Shown in pieces: positions 1 through 7,791 of a stretch of DNA of 64,000 nt. The notes below the pieces were generated by a model, which saw nothing but the letters and a program-made list of their open reading frames with translations, was not told where the DNA came from and made no database searches. The position numbers and the translations under genes are program-made. Within the stretch, counting starts at the first letter, position 1. The number at the start of each line of letters is the position of its first letter. Origin of the DNA: Bog-756 sp963734435 (GTDB lineage Bacteria > Actinomycetota > Acidimicrobiia > Acidimicrobiales > RAAP-2); NCBI GenBank assembly GCA_963734435.1, contig CAVTHA010000009.1, positions 248,001 through 312,000 on the forward strand. Reading direction: 5' to 3'.

Positions 1-847
1 CGCGCAGCATGGCCACCGTGGTCTCCATCTCGGCGGCGAAGTCGAGGGCCAGGCGACCGGCCAACTGCTTGGCGGCATCCAGGTGGTAGGGCAGGGACAC
101 CATCTCGCAGGCCGCGATGACCTCGGGGTCAGCGATCACATACCCGAGCCGCAGTCCCGCCAGCGACCACGTCTTGGAGAAGGTCCGTACGACAGCCATA
201 CGATCGGAACCGGGGCCGCCCGACCGCATGACGTCGAGGGCGGAAGCGGGCGCGAATTGCCCATAGGCCTCGTCCACCACCACCAGGCCCGAGGCGATCG
301 AGAGGACCGATGAGATCTGCCCGGGCGGGTCGGCCACCCCGGTCGGGTTGTTGGGCGAGCACAAAAAGGTGATCACCGGGTCATGGGCGCCGACCACCCG
401 CTTCACCTCGTCGAGGTCGAGGTGGAATCCCTCGGCGCGCCGGCCGGAGACGACGGAGGTGCCGGTGATCCGGGCGATCTGCCGATGCAGCGAATAGGTC
501 GGCTCGAACAGGGCGGCGTTTCGCCCCGGCCCGCCGTAGGCCAGGAGCAGCAGTTGGAGGACCTCGTTGGACCCGTTGGCACAGAAGACCTGCTCCGGGC
601 GTATGTCGTAGTTGCGGGCCACCGCCCGGCGCAGCTCGGCGGCGTGCCGGTCCGGATACCGGTTGAAATGGATCTCGGCCAATCCGGAACGGAAGGCGTC
701 GAACCATTTGGGGGGTGGCGGGAGCGGTGACTCGTTGGTGTTGAGGCGCGCCAGGACCTCCGCCTGGGCCGAGTGGTACCCGGTCAGCGCGTCCAGGTCC
801 GGGCGGACCGACGGGAACCCCGGCCGGTGGGGCGTCAACCCGCCCAT
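1..847 (-). CDS. hisC: Histidinol-phosphate aminotransferase, partial at the left edge
   Basis: PLP-dependent, fold-type I aminotransferase of histidine biosynthesis, converting imidazole-acetol phosphate to histidinol phosphate with glutamate. About 282 residues are visible and the C-terminus lies outside the window. Recognisable elements are LNTNESPLP near residue 36, the CSPNNPTG stretch near 163, VDEAYG with the pyridine-binding Asp near 192, and FSKTWSLAGLRLGY, whose Lys (about 225) forms the internal aldimine. The start at 847 gives a TGATG overlap with the hisD stop, implying translational coupling. An ATG 12 bases upstream (859) is possible. The hisD-hisC order is common in actinobacteria. 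Confidence 0.93.
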   Translation of the reverse strand, partial: MGGLTPHRPGFPSVRPDLDALTGYHSAQAEVLARLNTNESPLPPPPKWFDAFRSGLAEIHFNRYPDRHAAELRRAVARNYDIRPEQVFCANGSNEVLQLLLLAYGGPGRNAALFEPTYSLHRQIARITGTSVVSGRRAEGFHLDLDEVKRVVGAHDPVITFLCSPNNPTGVADPPGQISSVLSIASGLVVVDEAYGQFAPASALDVMRSGGPGSDRMAVVRTFSKTWSLAGLRLGYVIADPEVIAACEMVSLPYHLDAAKQLAGRLALDFAAEMETTVAMLR

Positions 848-2153
848 CAACCCGGCCATCGCAGTCTCACCGATTCGGCATGGGCGGGGAGCCCCTCGGT
901 CTCGGCCAGCGTCACGACGGCCGGTCCGAGCGTCTCCAGCGCGGCCTCGGTCACCGTCACGGCATGGATGTGACGCCAGAAATCGTCGACCCGGAGCACG
1001 CTGGAGAACCGGGCGGACCGGTTGGTCGGGAGGACATGGTTGGGGCCGGCCAGGTAGTCACCCACGCTGGCCGGTGACATCGGCCCGAGAAAGACGGCTC
1101 CGGCCGTGTCGATGAGAGGCAGCAGGGTGTCCGCGTCGTCGGTGAGGATCTCCAGGTGCTCGGGGGCGACGACATTGGCCACGGCGCAGGCCTGCTCGGG
1201 CCCATCCACCATCACCACGTGCCCGCCGGTCCGGAGGGTGGCCTCGAGGTCGGCGCGGCGCGGCGAGTCCTGCACCATGCGCTCCACTTCCTGCTCCACG
1301 GCATCGGCCTCCTCGTCCGACCAGGTCACCAACCAGGCTGCTCCGTCGGGACCGTGCTCGGCCTGGACCACCAGGTCGATGGCGGCCAACTCGGGGGGCG
1401 TCTCCGGACCGGCGACGACCACCACCTCGGACGGCCCGGCGAAGGCCGATGGCACCCCGACCACTCCGGAGACCTGGCGCTTTGCCTCCGCCACATAGCG
1501 GTTGCCCGGACCGACGATCACGTCGACCGGTTCGATCGACTCGGTGCCGAAGGCCAGGGCGGCGATGGCCTGGGCTCCTCCCACCCGGTAGATCTCGTCG
1601 ACCCCGGCCAGCGCGGCGGCGGCCAGTGATGCGTCGTCGACCCGGCCGTCGCTCCCCGGCGGCACGCACAGCACGATCCGGTCGACCCCGGCCACCCGGG
1701 CCGGCACGGCACACATCAGCACGGTCGAGGGATAGCGCGCGCTCGCCCGCCCGGCGCGTAACAGCCGGCCCGCTCGACCGGCCTCCGGAGTTGCCGCACG
1801 GTGATGCCGCCCGACTCGAAGTCATCCGGCTCCTTGCCCCCTGACTCGTGCAGGTGGTACGCGAGGATTCGCTCGTGGGCCACCTCGAGCGCACTCCGCA
1901 ACACGTCGGGGATGCGTCCAAGCGCGGCAGCCACCTCGGCCGGCGCCACCCGGAGCTCGTCCACCTCCACCCCGTCGAACCGTTGGGTCAGGCGCCGCAG
2001 AGCGCCGTCACCGTCCCGGCACACTTCGGCGAGGACACCTCGCACCGGATCCTGCACCCGGTCCGAGTCGGGATCGCCAACCGGGCGGGCCAGCGCCTCC
2101 TGGAGGCGGTGACGGCCGTCGAGGCCGCGGAGATCGACTCGACGGAGACCCAT
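847..2153 (-). CDS. hisD: Histidinol dehydrogenase, one frame break
   Basis: NAD- and Zn-dependent enzyme of the last two steps of histidine synthesis (histidinol to histidine). The N-terminal part starts MGLRRVDLRGLDGR and runs to RPVERAGCYAPGGRA. The C-terminal part continues in another frame from YPSTVLMCAVPARVAGV through GPGNRYVAEAKRQV and AEHGPDG to the end. The switch lies in an alternating GC run at about 1735-1744 and needs a net one-base deletion or two-base insertion. Repaired length is about 435 residues, normal for HisD. Because both halves are fully conserved, a sequence error is more likely than a pseudogene. The start at 2153 is supported by a TAGAAT box 8 bases upstream. hisC follows with a one-base overlap. 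Confidence 0.9.
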
Positions 2154-2161
2154 GGCCTGCG

Positions 2162-2167
2162 ATTCTA
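2162..2167 (-). promoter_or_regulatory. Putative -10 box of a leaderless hisD transcript
   Basis: TAGAAT on the minus strand, 8 bases before the hisD ATG at 2153, with no Shine-Dalgarno sequence in between. This matches the -10-to-start spacing seen at many other operon heads in the window. No good -35 box is visible. Confidence 0.45.
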
Positions 2168-2234
2168 CCGGACCAACTGTCGATTTTGGCCGGCGGCCTC
2201 CCCACGATTCGATCCCGGGTGCCATGATCGCCCG

Positions 2235-2432
2235 ATGCCGTCCGCCGCCGCCGAGCTGTCCTCCCTCGCCACCGCCCTCGACGAGCTCACCCGCCGGGTC
2301 ACGGCCCATGCGGAAGCCGCTCACGCCGCCAAGCAAGACGACACGGCGCGAGAGCTGTTCGCCGTCGAGCGTTCGCTCACCACCGCCAACCGCCGCCTGG
2401 CCCGGTTGGCCAAAACCCTTGCCGACCGTTGA
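2235..2432 (+). CDS. Small helical protein of unknown function
   Basis: A 65-residue protein that starts MPSAAAELSSLATALDELT and ends RRLARLAKTLADR. It is almost entirely predicted helix with heptad-like hydrophobic spacing and alternating acidic and basic residues, so a short coiled coil is likely. There is no signal peptide or membrane segment. It is divergent from hisD and is followed 22 bases later by a strong hairpin, which supports its being a real transcription unit. I do not recognise the family. No clear ribosome-binding site or TANNNT box precedes the ATG, so the start is tentative. Confidence 0.55.
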   Translation: MPSAAAELSSLATALDELTRRVTAHAEAAHAAKQDDTARELFAVERSLTTANRRLARLAKTLADR

Positions 2433-2453
2433 CCTCATGCGGGTTCACACGCG

Positions 2454-2481
2454 GCGAAGGCACCCCGAAGGGTGCCTTCGC
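2454..2481 (+). terminator. Hairpin terminator after the small helical gene
   Basis: A perfect 12-bp inverted repeat (GCGAAGGCACCC and GGGTGCCTTCGC) with a CGAA tetraloop, 21 bases after the stop at 2432. There is no T tract afterwards, which is usual for GC-rich actinobacterial terminators. Confidence 0.6.
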
Positions 2482-2856
2482 GGGAGCGGGTCGGGCGGCG
2501 GATCCCGAACACCGCTCTGCGGAACCAGTTGGCGGGAACCGGTTCCGAGATATCTACAACACCACGTTTTTGAGGTCATTACCAGTCGCACGTCGGCACA
2601 ATTCGGCTCGACTGATTGCCATCCGATCCGAACACCCTGGTGGCGGCATTCCCTTTGCCATCAAACGAAAACAGTACTTCCGTCCCATCCATCGATGCGA
2701 TGGTGGTCATCGCCCCGGAGGATCGCAACGCGCAAATGACAGTTGGAACGCCACTTTGTACGACGGCACGATCACGGTCGAGAGCCCGATGGCCAGAACA
2801 CCGGGACGTCGCCCGCCTCCCCGCAGGATGGGGTGAGGCGGGATCGCCGACCGCAT
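2482..2856. other. Gene-poor stretch of lower GC between converging genes
   Basis: About 375 bases between the hairpin at 2454-2481 and the end of nth. Bases 2530-2780 are clearly less GC-rich than the flanks. No recognised gene is present. The minus strand holds an unbroken frame ending at TAA 2579-2581. Its last ATG-started portion (2579-2710, 43 codons, MTTIASMDGTEVLFSFDGKG at the start) has Gly/Asp-rich beta-strand character. It could be the remnant of a longer gene or a small ORF. A second hairpin lies at 2812-2842. Otherwise I see nothing. Confidence 0.4.
2812..2842 (-). terminator. Probable terminator after nth
   Basis: An inverted repeat with arms CCCGCCTC and GAGGCGGG and an inner GGG/CCC pairing, beginning 15 bases beyond the nth stop on the minus strand. 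A further inverted repeat (GTGGATC/GATCCAC, about 2870-2892) lies inside the nth 3' end. Confidence 0.45.
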
Positions 2857-3678
2857 CTACGATCGTGGGGTGGATCCTCCGTGAGATCCACGACCCGCCG
2901 GCGTGGCGATCGGCCCGCTACTGCCGGGGCCTACGGCATCGGCGGCAGGCTCGGCGTGGCCCGAGGACCTGGTTCTCCTGTCGGGTTGGCTACGCCCATC
3001 CGGCGGCGCATCGTCGTCGGGCAACCACTGCTCAGTGGCCGACGGGCAGAAGTCGGAGAGGAGGCAACGCCCGCACCGGGGCCGCCGCGCCTGGCAGATG
3101 GCTCGACCGTGCAGGATCAGCCGCAGGCTGAACGAACCGCGCTCCGACGCCGGCACCATGGGGTTGAGGGCCAGCTCGACCTTGACCGGATCGGTCTCGT
3201 CGGTGAGGGCGAGACGTCGCGACAGCCGCTGGACGTGGGTATCGACCGGTAGCCCCGGTAGCCCGAAGGCGACGCTCCGCACCACGTTGGCCGTTTTACG
3301 GCCGACCCCCGGCAGGGTGACGAGATCGGCCATGGCGGTCGGCACCTCGCCGCCGAACCGGTCGACCACCGCCGTCGCCATACCCACCAGGTTGGCGGAC
3401 TTGGAGCGGAAGAAGCCGGTTGGGCGGACGAGCGTCTCGACCTCGGCCAGGTCGGCGTGGGCCATCGACGGTGCGTCGGGATAGCGGGCGAAGAGCGCGG
3501 GTGTGGTCATGTTGACTCGCTCGTCGGTGCACTGGGCCGAGAGAATGGTGGCCGTGAGGAGTTGGAACGGTCCCTCATGGTCGAGCGCGCACAGCTCCTC
3601 GGCCGGCCCGGGGTAAGCCTCGGCCAGTCGCGCATTGGCGGTCCTGGCGCGCCCGGCCGCAGTGCGTGGTCGGGCCAT
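2857..3678 (-). CDS. nth: Endonuclease III (DNA glycosylase/AP lyase)
   Basis: Base-excision repair enzyme that removes oxidised pyrimidines and cleaves the AP site. The helix-hairpin-helix motif LPGVGRKTANVV lies at about residues 122-133 with the catalytic Lys at 128, and the catalytic Asp is at 146 in PVDTHV. The C-terminal [4Fe-4S] loop has perfect C-x6-C-x2-C-x5-C spacing (Cys 195, 202, 205, 211). The protein has 273 residues. About 55 of them form a Pro/Gly/Arg/Ser-rich tail after the cluster, longer than usual for Nth. The start MARPRT at 3678 lies 7 bases from a TAGTCT box, so the transcript is probably leaderless. It is divergent from mshD with only 29 bases between start codons. Confidence 0.95.
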   Translation of the reverse strand: MARPRTAAGRARTANARLAEAYPGPAEELCALDHEGPFQLLTATILSAQCTDERVNMTTPALFARYPDAPSMAHADLAEVETLVRPTGFFRSKSANLVGMATAVVDRFGGEVPTAMADLVTLPGVGRKTANVVRSVAFGLPGLPVDTHVQRLSRRLALTDETDPVKVELALNPMVPASERGSFSLRLILHGRAICQARRPRCGRCLLSDFCPSATEQWLPDDDAPPDGRSQPDRRTRSSGHAEPAADAVGPGSSGPIATPAGRGSHGGSTPRS

Positions 3679-3707
3679 CGAAAGCAGACTACCGGTAGCG
3701 TGCATCC
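3679..3707. promoter_or_regulatory. Back-to-back leaderless promoters of nth and mshD
   Basis: The 29-bp gap holds TAGTCT (minus strand, 3686-3691), 7 bases from the nth ATG, and TAGCGT (plus strand, 3696-3701), 6 bases from the mshD ATG. The two -10 boxes are only 4 bases apart, so each -35 region must fall inside the other gene. Neither gene has a Shine-Dalgarno sequence. Confidence 0.5.
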
Positions 3708-4667
3708 ATGGAGGGTCTCGCCCTGACGTCGGTGGCCGCCCCCGGGCCGTCACTCGAGCGTGAGATCACCACCCTGCTTCACCGGACCTCCGACGCTCGG
3801 GACCATCCGGCGCTCGGCGAGCAGAAGCGCCTCGCCTTGCTGCAGGCGTCGGAGAACGGGTCCGCTCTGGGTGACGGACACCTCTTCGTCGGGATGGTGG
3901 CCCGACAGGCCGGCCGGCCGGGCCTGTGCGGCTATGCCCAGATCGACGGCCGGCCGCCGAGCCACGCCTACGCCGTGGAACTGGTGGTCGACCCGGCCGC
4001 CGAGGAGCGGGGGGAGATCGCCGGGGCTCTCCTCGGGGCGGCCATCACCGAGGTCCGGACCAGGGGCGGCGGGAGCTTGCGTTACTGGGCATCCAAGGCC
4101 TCGCCCGACGATGACGCCCTGGCTGGGGCCCACGGCTTCCAGGTCGAGCGCGACCTCGTGCAGATGCGCTGTCCACTTCCTGTGCCCGAGCAATCGACGC
4201 GCCGGGCGCCATCCATCCGGACCCGACCCTTTTACCCCGGACATGACGAAGCGGCCTGGCTCGCCACCAACAACCGGGCCTTCGCCACGCACCCCGAACA
4301 GGGCAAGTGGGACCTCTCCCGGCTGCTCGAGCGCGAGAAGGAACCGTGGTTCGACCCGGCCGGCTTCCTCCTCCTCGAGGAGGCGGGGACACTGGCTGGA
4401 TCGTGCTGGACGAAGGTCCATGCCGGCACCGATCCCCCCATGGGCGAGATCTACGTCATCGGCGTCGACCCGGACTTCCAGGGACGGGGCTTCGGACGAG
4501 CCCTGACCCTGGCCGGGCTGGAGTGGCTGGCCGGTCACGGCCTCCACACCGGGATGCTCTACGTGGACCGGGACAACAGTCCCGCCATGGCCATGTACCG
4601 GTCGATGGGGTTCACCGAGGACCACGTCGACCGGGCCTATGTCACCGAACTGGGTCCCTCCGACTGA
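3708..4667 (+). CDS. mshD: Mycothiol synthase (two-GNAT acetyltransferase)
   Basis: Final step of mycothiol synthesis: acetylation of the cysteinyl amine of Cys-GlcN-Ins with acetyl-CoA. The 319-residue protein has two GNAT domains. The N-terminal one (about 1-155) is degenerate. The C-terminal one (about 170-319) carries the MshD signature NNRAFATHPEQGKWDL and the acetyl-CoA loop VIGVDPDFQGRGFG (about 250-263). The length fits the family. It is the partner of mshC at 59003-60213, although the genes are far apart. The start ATG follows a TAGCGT box by 6 bases. It is divergent from nth. Confidence 0.95.
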   Translation: MEGLALTSVAAPGPSLEREITTLLHRTSDARDHPALGEQKRLALLQASENGSALGDGHLFVGMVARQAGRPGLCGYAQIDGRPPSHAYAVELVVDPAAEERGEIAGALLGAAITEVRTRGGGSLRYWASKASPDDDALAGAHGFQVERDLVQMRCPLPVPEQSTRRAPSIRTRPFYPGHDEAAWLATNNRAFATHPEQGKWDLSRLLEREKEPWFDPAGFLLLEEAGTLAGSCWTKVHAGTDPPMGEIYVIGVDPDFQGRGFGRALTLAGLEWLAGHGLHTGMLYVDRDNSPAMAMYRSMGFTEDHVDRAYVTELGPSD

Positions 4668-4693
4668 CAGCCGCCCAGGCCGGGTCGGGTCGG

Positions 4694-5383
4694 TCAGCCC
4701 AGCCCCACCACGTGCCCGATCGAATAGGTGACGGCGGCGGCGATGGCCGAGATCAACAGCTGGCGAGCGGCCGAGAAGAGCCACCAGCGACCGGTGAAGT
4801 GGGCCAACGCCGCACCAACCCCGAACGCGGCCAGGCCGCCGAGCGCCATCGACCAGCGGGTGGCGGCCGTGCCGCCGGTCACCAGCCACGGCACCAGCGG
4901 GATCACGGCGCCGAGGGCGAAGGCACCGAAAGAGGAGATGGCGGCCTGCACGGGCCTCCCGGTCTGCTCCGGATCGATGCCGAGCTCCTCGCGTGCATGG
5001 GTCTCGAGGGCCAGCTCCGGGCTGCGCATCATCTTGACCGAGAGCTCCTCGGCGAGACCGGAGTCGAGGCCTCTGCTCTCGTAGATGGCCGCCAGCTCCT
5101 TCTGCTCGTCCTCGGGATCGTGGTGGATGGCCTGGCGCTCGACGTCGAGCTCGCGCTGCATCAACTCGGACTGGGCGCGCATGGACACGTACTCACCGGC
5201 CGCCATGGAGAAGGCGCCGGCGATGAGGCCGGCCAACCCGGCCAGGCGTACGGCCCCCGCCGATGCGTGGGCACCGGCCATCCCGAGGATCAGGGCCACG
5301 TTGGAGACGAGACCGTCACTCACCCCGAAGACCGCCGCCCGCGGTCCCCCGCCTTGCAGGTTCCGGTGGTGCTCGAGAGCCAC
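4694..5383 (-). CDS. VIT1/CCC1 family iron/manganese transporter
   Basis: Membrane protein of the vacuolar iron transporter family, expected to export Fe2+ or Mn2+. The opening EHHRNLQGGGPRAAVFGVSDGL is followed by five likely membrane segments: two before and three after a helical cytosolic metal-binding domain (about 75-145) rich in Glu, including QSELMQRELDVERQAIH. The conserved GEYVSMRAQSE turn follows the second helix. I chose GTG 5383 because TACGCT lies 6 bases upstream and the family starts close to EHHRNL. The frame is open to an ATG at 5443, which would add 20 residues. Length from 5383 is 229 residues. It converges with mshD without an obvious terminator. Confidence 0.87.
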   Translation of the reverse strand: MALEHHRNLQGGGPRAAVFGVSDGLVSNVALILGMAGAHASAGAVRLAGLAGLIAGAFSMAAGEYVSMRAQSELMQRELDVERQAIHHDPEDEQKELAAIYESRGLDSGLAEELSVKMMRSPELALETHAREELGIDPEQTGRPVQAAISSFGAFALGAVIPLVPWLVTGGTAATRWSMALGGLAAFGVGAALAHFTGRWWLFSAARQLLISAIAAAVTYSIGHVVGLG

Positions 5384-5389
5384 CGAGCC

Positions 5390-5395
5390 AGCGTA
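5390..5395 (-). promoter_or_regulatory. Putative -10 box of a leaderless VIT1 transcript
   Basis: TACGCT on the minus strand, 6 bases before GTG 5383. It decides the start chosen for the transporter. Confidence 0.4.
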
Positions 5396-5519
5396 CCGAT
5401 CACACCCCACTAAGGAGATGCTGAACTTGGGCCAAAGGAGCACCTCACCCGGCCTCGGAGTCGAAGAGGCCCGGCCTGGAACCGGCTCCTGGCGGGTGGT
5501 CGCCCCCGTGGCCCTCCCC

Positions 5520-5525
5520 TACAGT
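5520..5525 (+). promoter_or_regulatory. Putative -10 box of a leaderless MaoC transcript
   Basis: TACAGT, 6 bases before ATG 5532. No Shine-Dalgarno sequence is present between the box and the start. Confidence 0.45.
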
Positions 5526-5531
5526 CTTTCC

Positions 5532-5987
5532 ATGGCTACCACCGTGAAGGGCATCGAAAAGTTCCACGATCTGGCCGGACAGCACCTCGGCTTCAGCGAG
5601 TGGCATGGCATCGAGCAGGAGCAGATCAACCTGTTCGCCGAAGCCACCGGCGACCACCAGTGGATCCACGTCGACCCCGAACGCGCCGCCGCCGGGCCCT
5701 TCGGCACCGCCATCGCCCACGGCTACCTGACCCTCTCCCTCGGCCCGGTCTACCTCGGGGAGGTTCTCGTGGTGGAAGGGGCTTCGATGGGGGTCAACTA
5801 CGGGTGCAACAAGGTCCGCTTCCCGGCCCCGGTCCCGGTCGGCAGCAATCTCCGGCTCGGCGTGGGTGTGGCCGGCGTCGAGGACGTGTCGGGCGGGGTC
5901 CAGGTGGTGTTCGATTTCACCTTCGAGACGGAGGGGTCGAGCAAGCCCAGCTGTGTGGCCCAGGTGGTCTACCGCTACTTCCACTGA
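5532..5987 (+). CDS. MaoC-like (R)-specific enoyl-CoA hydratase
   Basis: Hot-dog fold protein of 151 residues. The hydratase-2 motif is clear: FAEATGDHQWIHVDPERA (about 35-52), with catalytic Asp and His, then the IAHGYLTLSL helix. The short single-domain form resembles the mycobacterial HtdZ/Rv0130 type, which hydrates 2-enoyl-CoA. The exact substrate cannot be told from sequence. It stands alone, convergent to nothing and followed 166 bases later by the merR gene. The start is supported by a TACAGT box. Confidence 0.88.
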   Translation: MATTVKGIEKFHDLAGQHLGFSEWHGIEQEQINLFAEATGDHQWIHVDPERAAAGPFGTAIAHGYLTLSLGPVYLGEVLVVEGASMGVNYGCNKVRFPAPVPVGSNLRLGVGVAGVEDVSGGVQVVFDFTFETEGSSKPSCVAQVVYRYFH

Positions 5988-6141
5988 CCCGACTTGTCCC
6001 GCCGCCTGGCCGGTTCCGCGGACCCAACGCCATTGATCCGTGGAGGGCACTGGTCAACTGAGGACACCACCGCCGGCCGGCCCGGCAGGCCCCCGACGAG
6101 CTCGGGCGAGGGATCGCTCGGACAATACGAGCAATCACTCC

Positions 6142-6147
6142 TAGAAT
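6142..6147 (+). promoter_or_regulatory. Putative -10 box of the merR-menG-menF operon
   Basis: TAGAAT, 6 bases before ATG 6154, with CGGACA 17 bases further upstream as a weak -35 candidate. Predicts a leaderless merR mRNA. Confidence 0.5.
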
Positions 6148-6153
6148 GAGCCC

Positions 6154-7044
6154 ATGGAGATGCGGGTCGAACAGCTGTCGGCCCGGGCCGGGGTCTCGGT
6201 CGACACCATCCGCTACTACCAGAGCAAGGGGTTGCTCGACCCGCCCCGCCGGGAGGGTCGCCTGGCCTGGTACGGCGCGTCGCATCTGGCCCGCCTGGAG
6301 CGCATCCGGACACTGCAACAGCGGGGCTTCACCCTGGCCACCATCGCCCGGCTGGTCTCCGGAGAGCTCGATGCGGCGGACGAGGCCCTGGTGGCGGAGC
6401 TCTCCGGTGTCACGGACGCGCCCGACGACGACCACCAGGCTCATGAGCAGGACGGCGCCGCCGTCGATCCCGGCGAGGTCGACGACGATGCGCTCACCTT
6501 GGACCAGCTGGCCGCGGCCACCGGGGTGCCGTTGGCCGTGCTCAAGGCGGTCGCAGCTGAGGGCCTGCTCATTCCCCGGCGCATCGGTCGGGACGAGCGT
6601 TACACCCCGGAGGACGTAGCCGCAGCCCGGGCCGGCCTGCTCCTGCTCGACTGGGGCATCCCCCTGTCGGCCTTGCTCGACCTGGCCCGTCGCCACCATC
6701 AGGCCACCGAGGCGACCGCCCTCGAGGCGGTGGCCATGTTCTCGGCCTACGTGCGGGAGCCGCTCCGTCGGGGCCGGTCCCCGAAGAGCGGCCAACACTC
6801 CTCGGCGGCCACCAGCGGGGAGCCGGATGTCGAAGGCCTGCTCCAGGCGTACGCCGAGCTCCTCCCCGCCGTCAACGCTCTGGTCGGCCATCACTTCACC
6901 CGCACCCTGGTCAAGACGGCGCTGGACCACGTGGAGCGCGTCGGGTCCCCGGCCGAGCGTCGGGCGGTCCACCATCGGATCGGAGCGGACGGGGACGGGG
7001 TGCCGACCGGGTCCGGAGACACCGACCGGGCGCTGCTCCGGTGA
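6154..7044 (+). CDS. MerR family regulator with two HTH-like halves
   Basis: Transcription regulator of 296 residues. The N-terminal MerR domain (about 4-72) starts VEQLSARAGVSVDTIRYYQSKG, with the winged helix and the LQQRGFTLATIARLV segment. After an acidic linker (about 88-112), a second MerR-like unit follows: LTLDQLAAATGVPLAVLKAV, then RIGRDERYTPEDVAAARAG and the GIPLSALLDLARRHH helix. A C-terminal helical part (about 225-270) includes LLPAVNALVGHHFTRTLVK. No metal-binding Cys is seen, so the signal is probably not a metal. Its stop overlaps the menG GTG by four bases, so it is translated together with menaquinone genes. Confidence 0.85.
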   Translation: MEMRVEQLSARAGVSVDTIRYYQSKGLLDPPRREGRLAWYGASHLARLERIRTLQQRGFTLATIARLVSGELDAADEALVAELSGVTDAPDDDHQAHEQDGAAVDPGEVDDDALTLDQLAAATGVPLAVLKAVAAEGLLIPRRIGRDERYTPEDVAAARAGLLLLDWGIPLSALLDLARRHHQATEATALEAVAMFSAYVREPLRRGRSPKSGQHSSAATSGEPDVEGLLQAYAELLPAVNALVGHHFTRTLVKTALDHVERVGSPAERRAVHHRIGADGDGVPTGSGDTDRALLR

Positions 7045-7791
7045 GGGAGCCGGGCCGGGACGGTTCGGGGGCTGTCGACCTGGCCCAGCCGGCAGCCACC
7101 AGCGACCTGCCCACGGGTGACGAGAAGACCGAGGCGGTCCGGAACATGTTCGACGCCATCGCGCCCCGTTACGACCTGGTGAACCGCATGATGACCTTCG
7201 GGCTCGACCTGCGGTGGCGCCGGCAGGCGGTCCGGGCCCTCGGACTCCCGGCGGATGCGCTCGTCCTCGACCTGGCGTGCGGCACCGGGGACTTCCTCAC
7301 CATCCTCGGTCGCCGCCGGCCTGCGCTCCTTCGGGATGGACCTGTCGTGGGGGATGCTCGAGGCCAACCACACCGGCCGGCCGTTGGCGCAGGCCGATGC
7401 GGCTCGGCTTCCTCTGGCCACTGGCTCGGTGGACGGCGTCACCTGCGGGTATGCCCTCCGCAACTTCAGCGACCTCGGTGCGGTCTTCGAAGAGCTCGGC
7501 CGGCTGGTGCGGCCGGGGGGCCGCCTCAGCCTCCTCGAAGTGGCCGAACCCGAACATGGCCCCTTGCTCACCGGTCACCGGGTCTGGTTCCACCGGGCCG
7601 TGCCCCTCATCGGCGCCATGGTCTCCGACGCCGACGCCTACCGCTATCTCCCGCGGTCGACCGCATACCTTCCGACCCCGGCCGAGCTCCGCGCCATGCT
7701 GATGGGCTCGGGGTTCTCCACGGTCAATCGGCACGCCCTGTCGGGAGGGCTCAGCCAGCTGTTCACGGCCACTCGCCGGGGGCTCCGGTGA
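7041..7791 (+). CDS. menG: Demethylmenaquinone methyltransferase, one frame break
   Basis: SAM-dependent C-methyltransferase of the last step of menaquinone synthesis (MenG/UbiE). The N-terminal part contains MFDAIAPRYDLVNRMMTFG and motif I, LDLACGTGDF. The rest lies in another frame, from GLRSFGMDLSWGML through CGYALRNFSDL and LVRPGGRLSLLEVAEPE to the end. Removing one base (extra G at about 7308) joins them into about 249 residues. The unbroken reading frame from 7041 instead runs into menF and gives a false 721-residue fusion. GTGA overlaps join merR, menG and menF. Confidence 0.9.

Noticed and set aside
1735..1744. Programmed ribosomal frameshift in hisD
   Set aside because: There is no slippery heptamer or downstream structure, and similar breaks occur in many unrelated genes, so a sequence error is simpler.
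2200..2230. GATTCGATCCC as a tRNA T-loop
   Set aside because: No acceptor, D or anticodon arms can be folded around it; it is ordinary sequence before the small gene.
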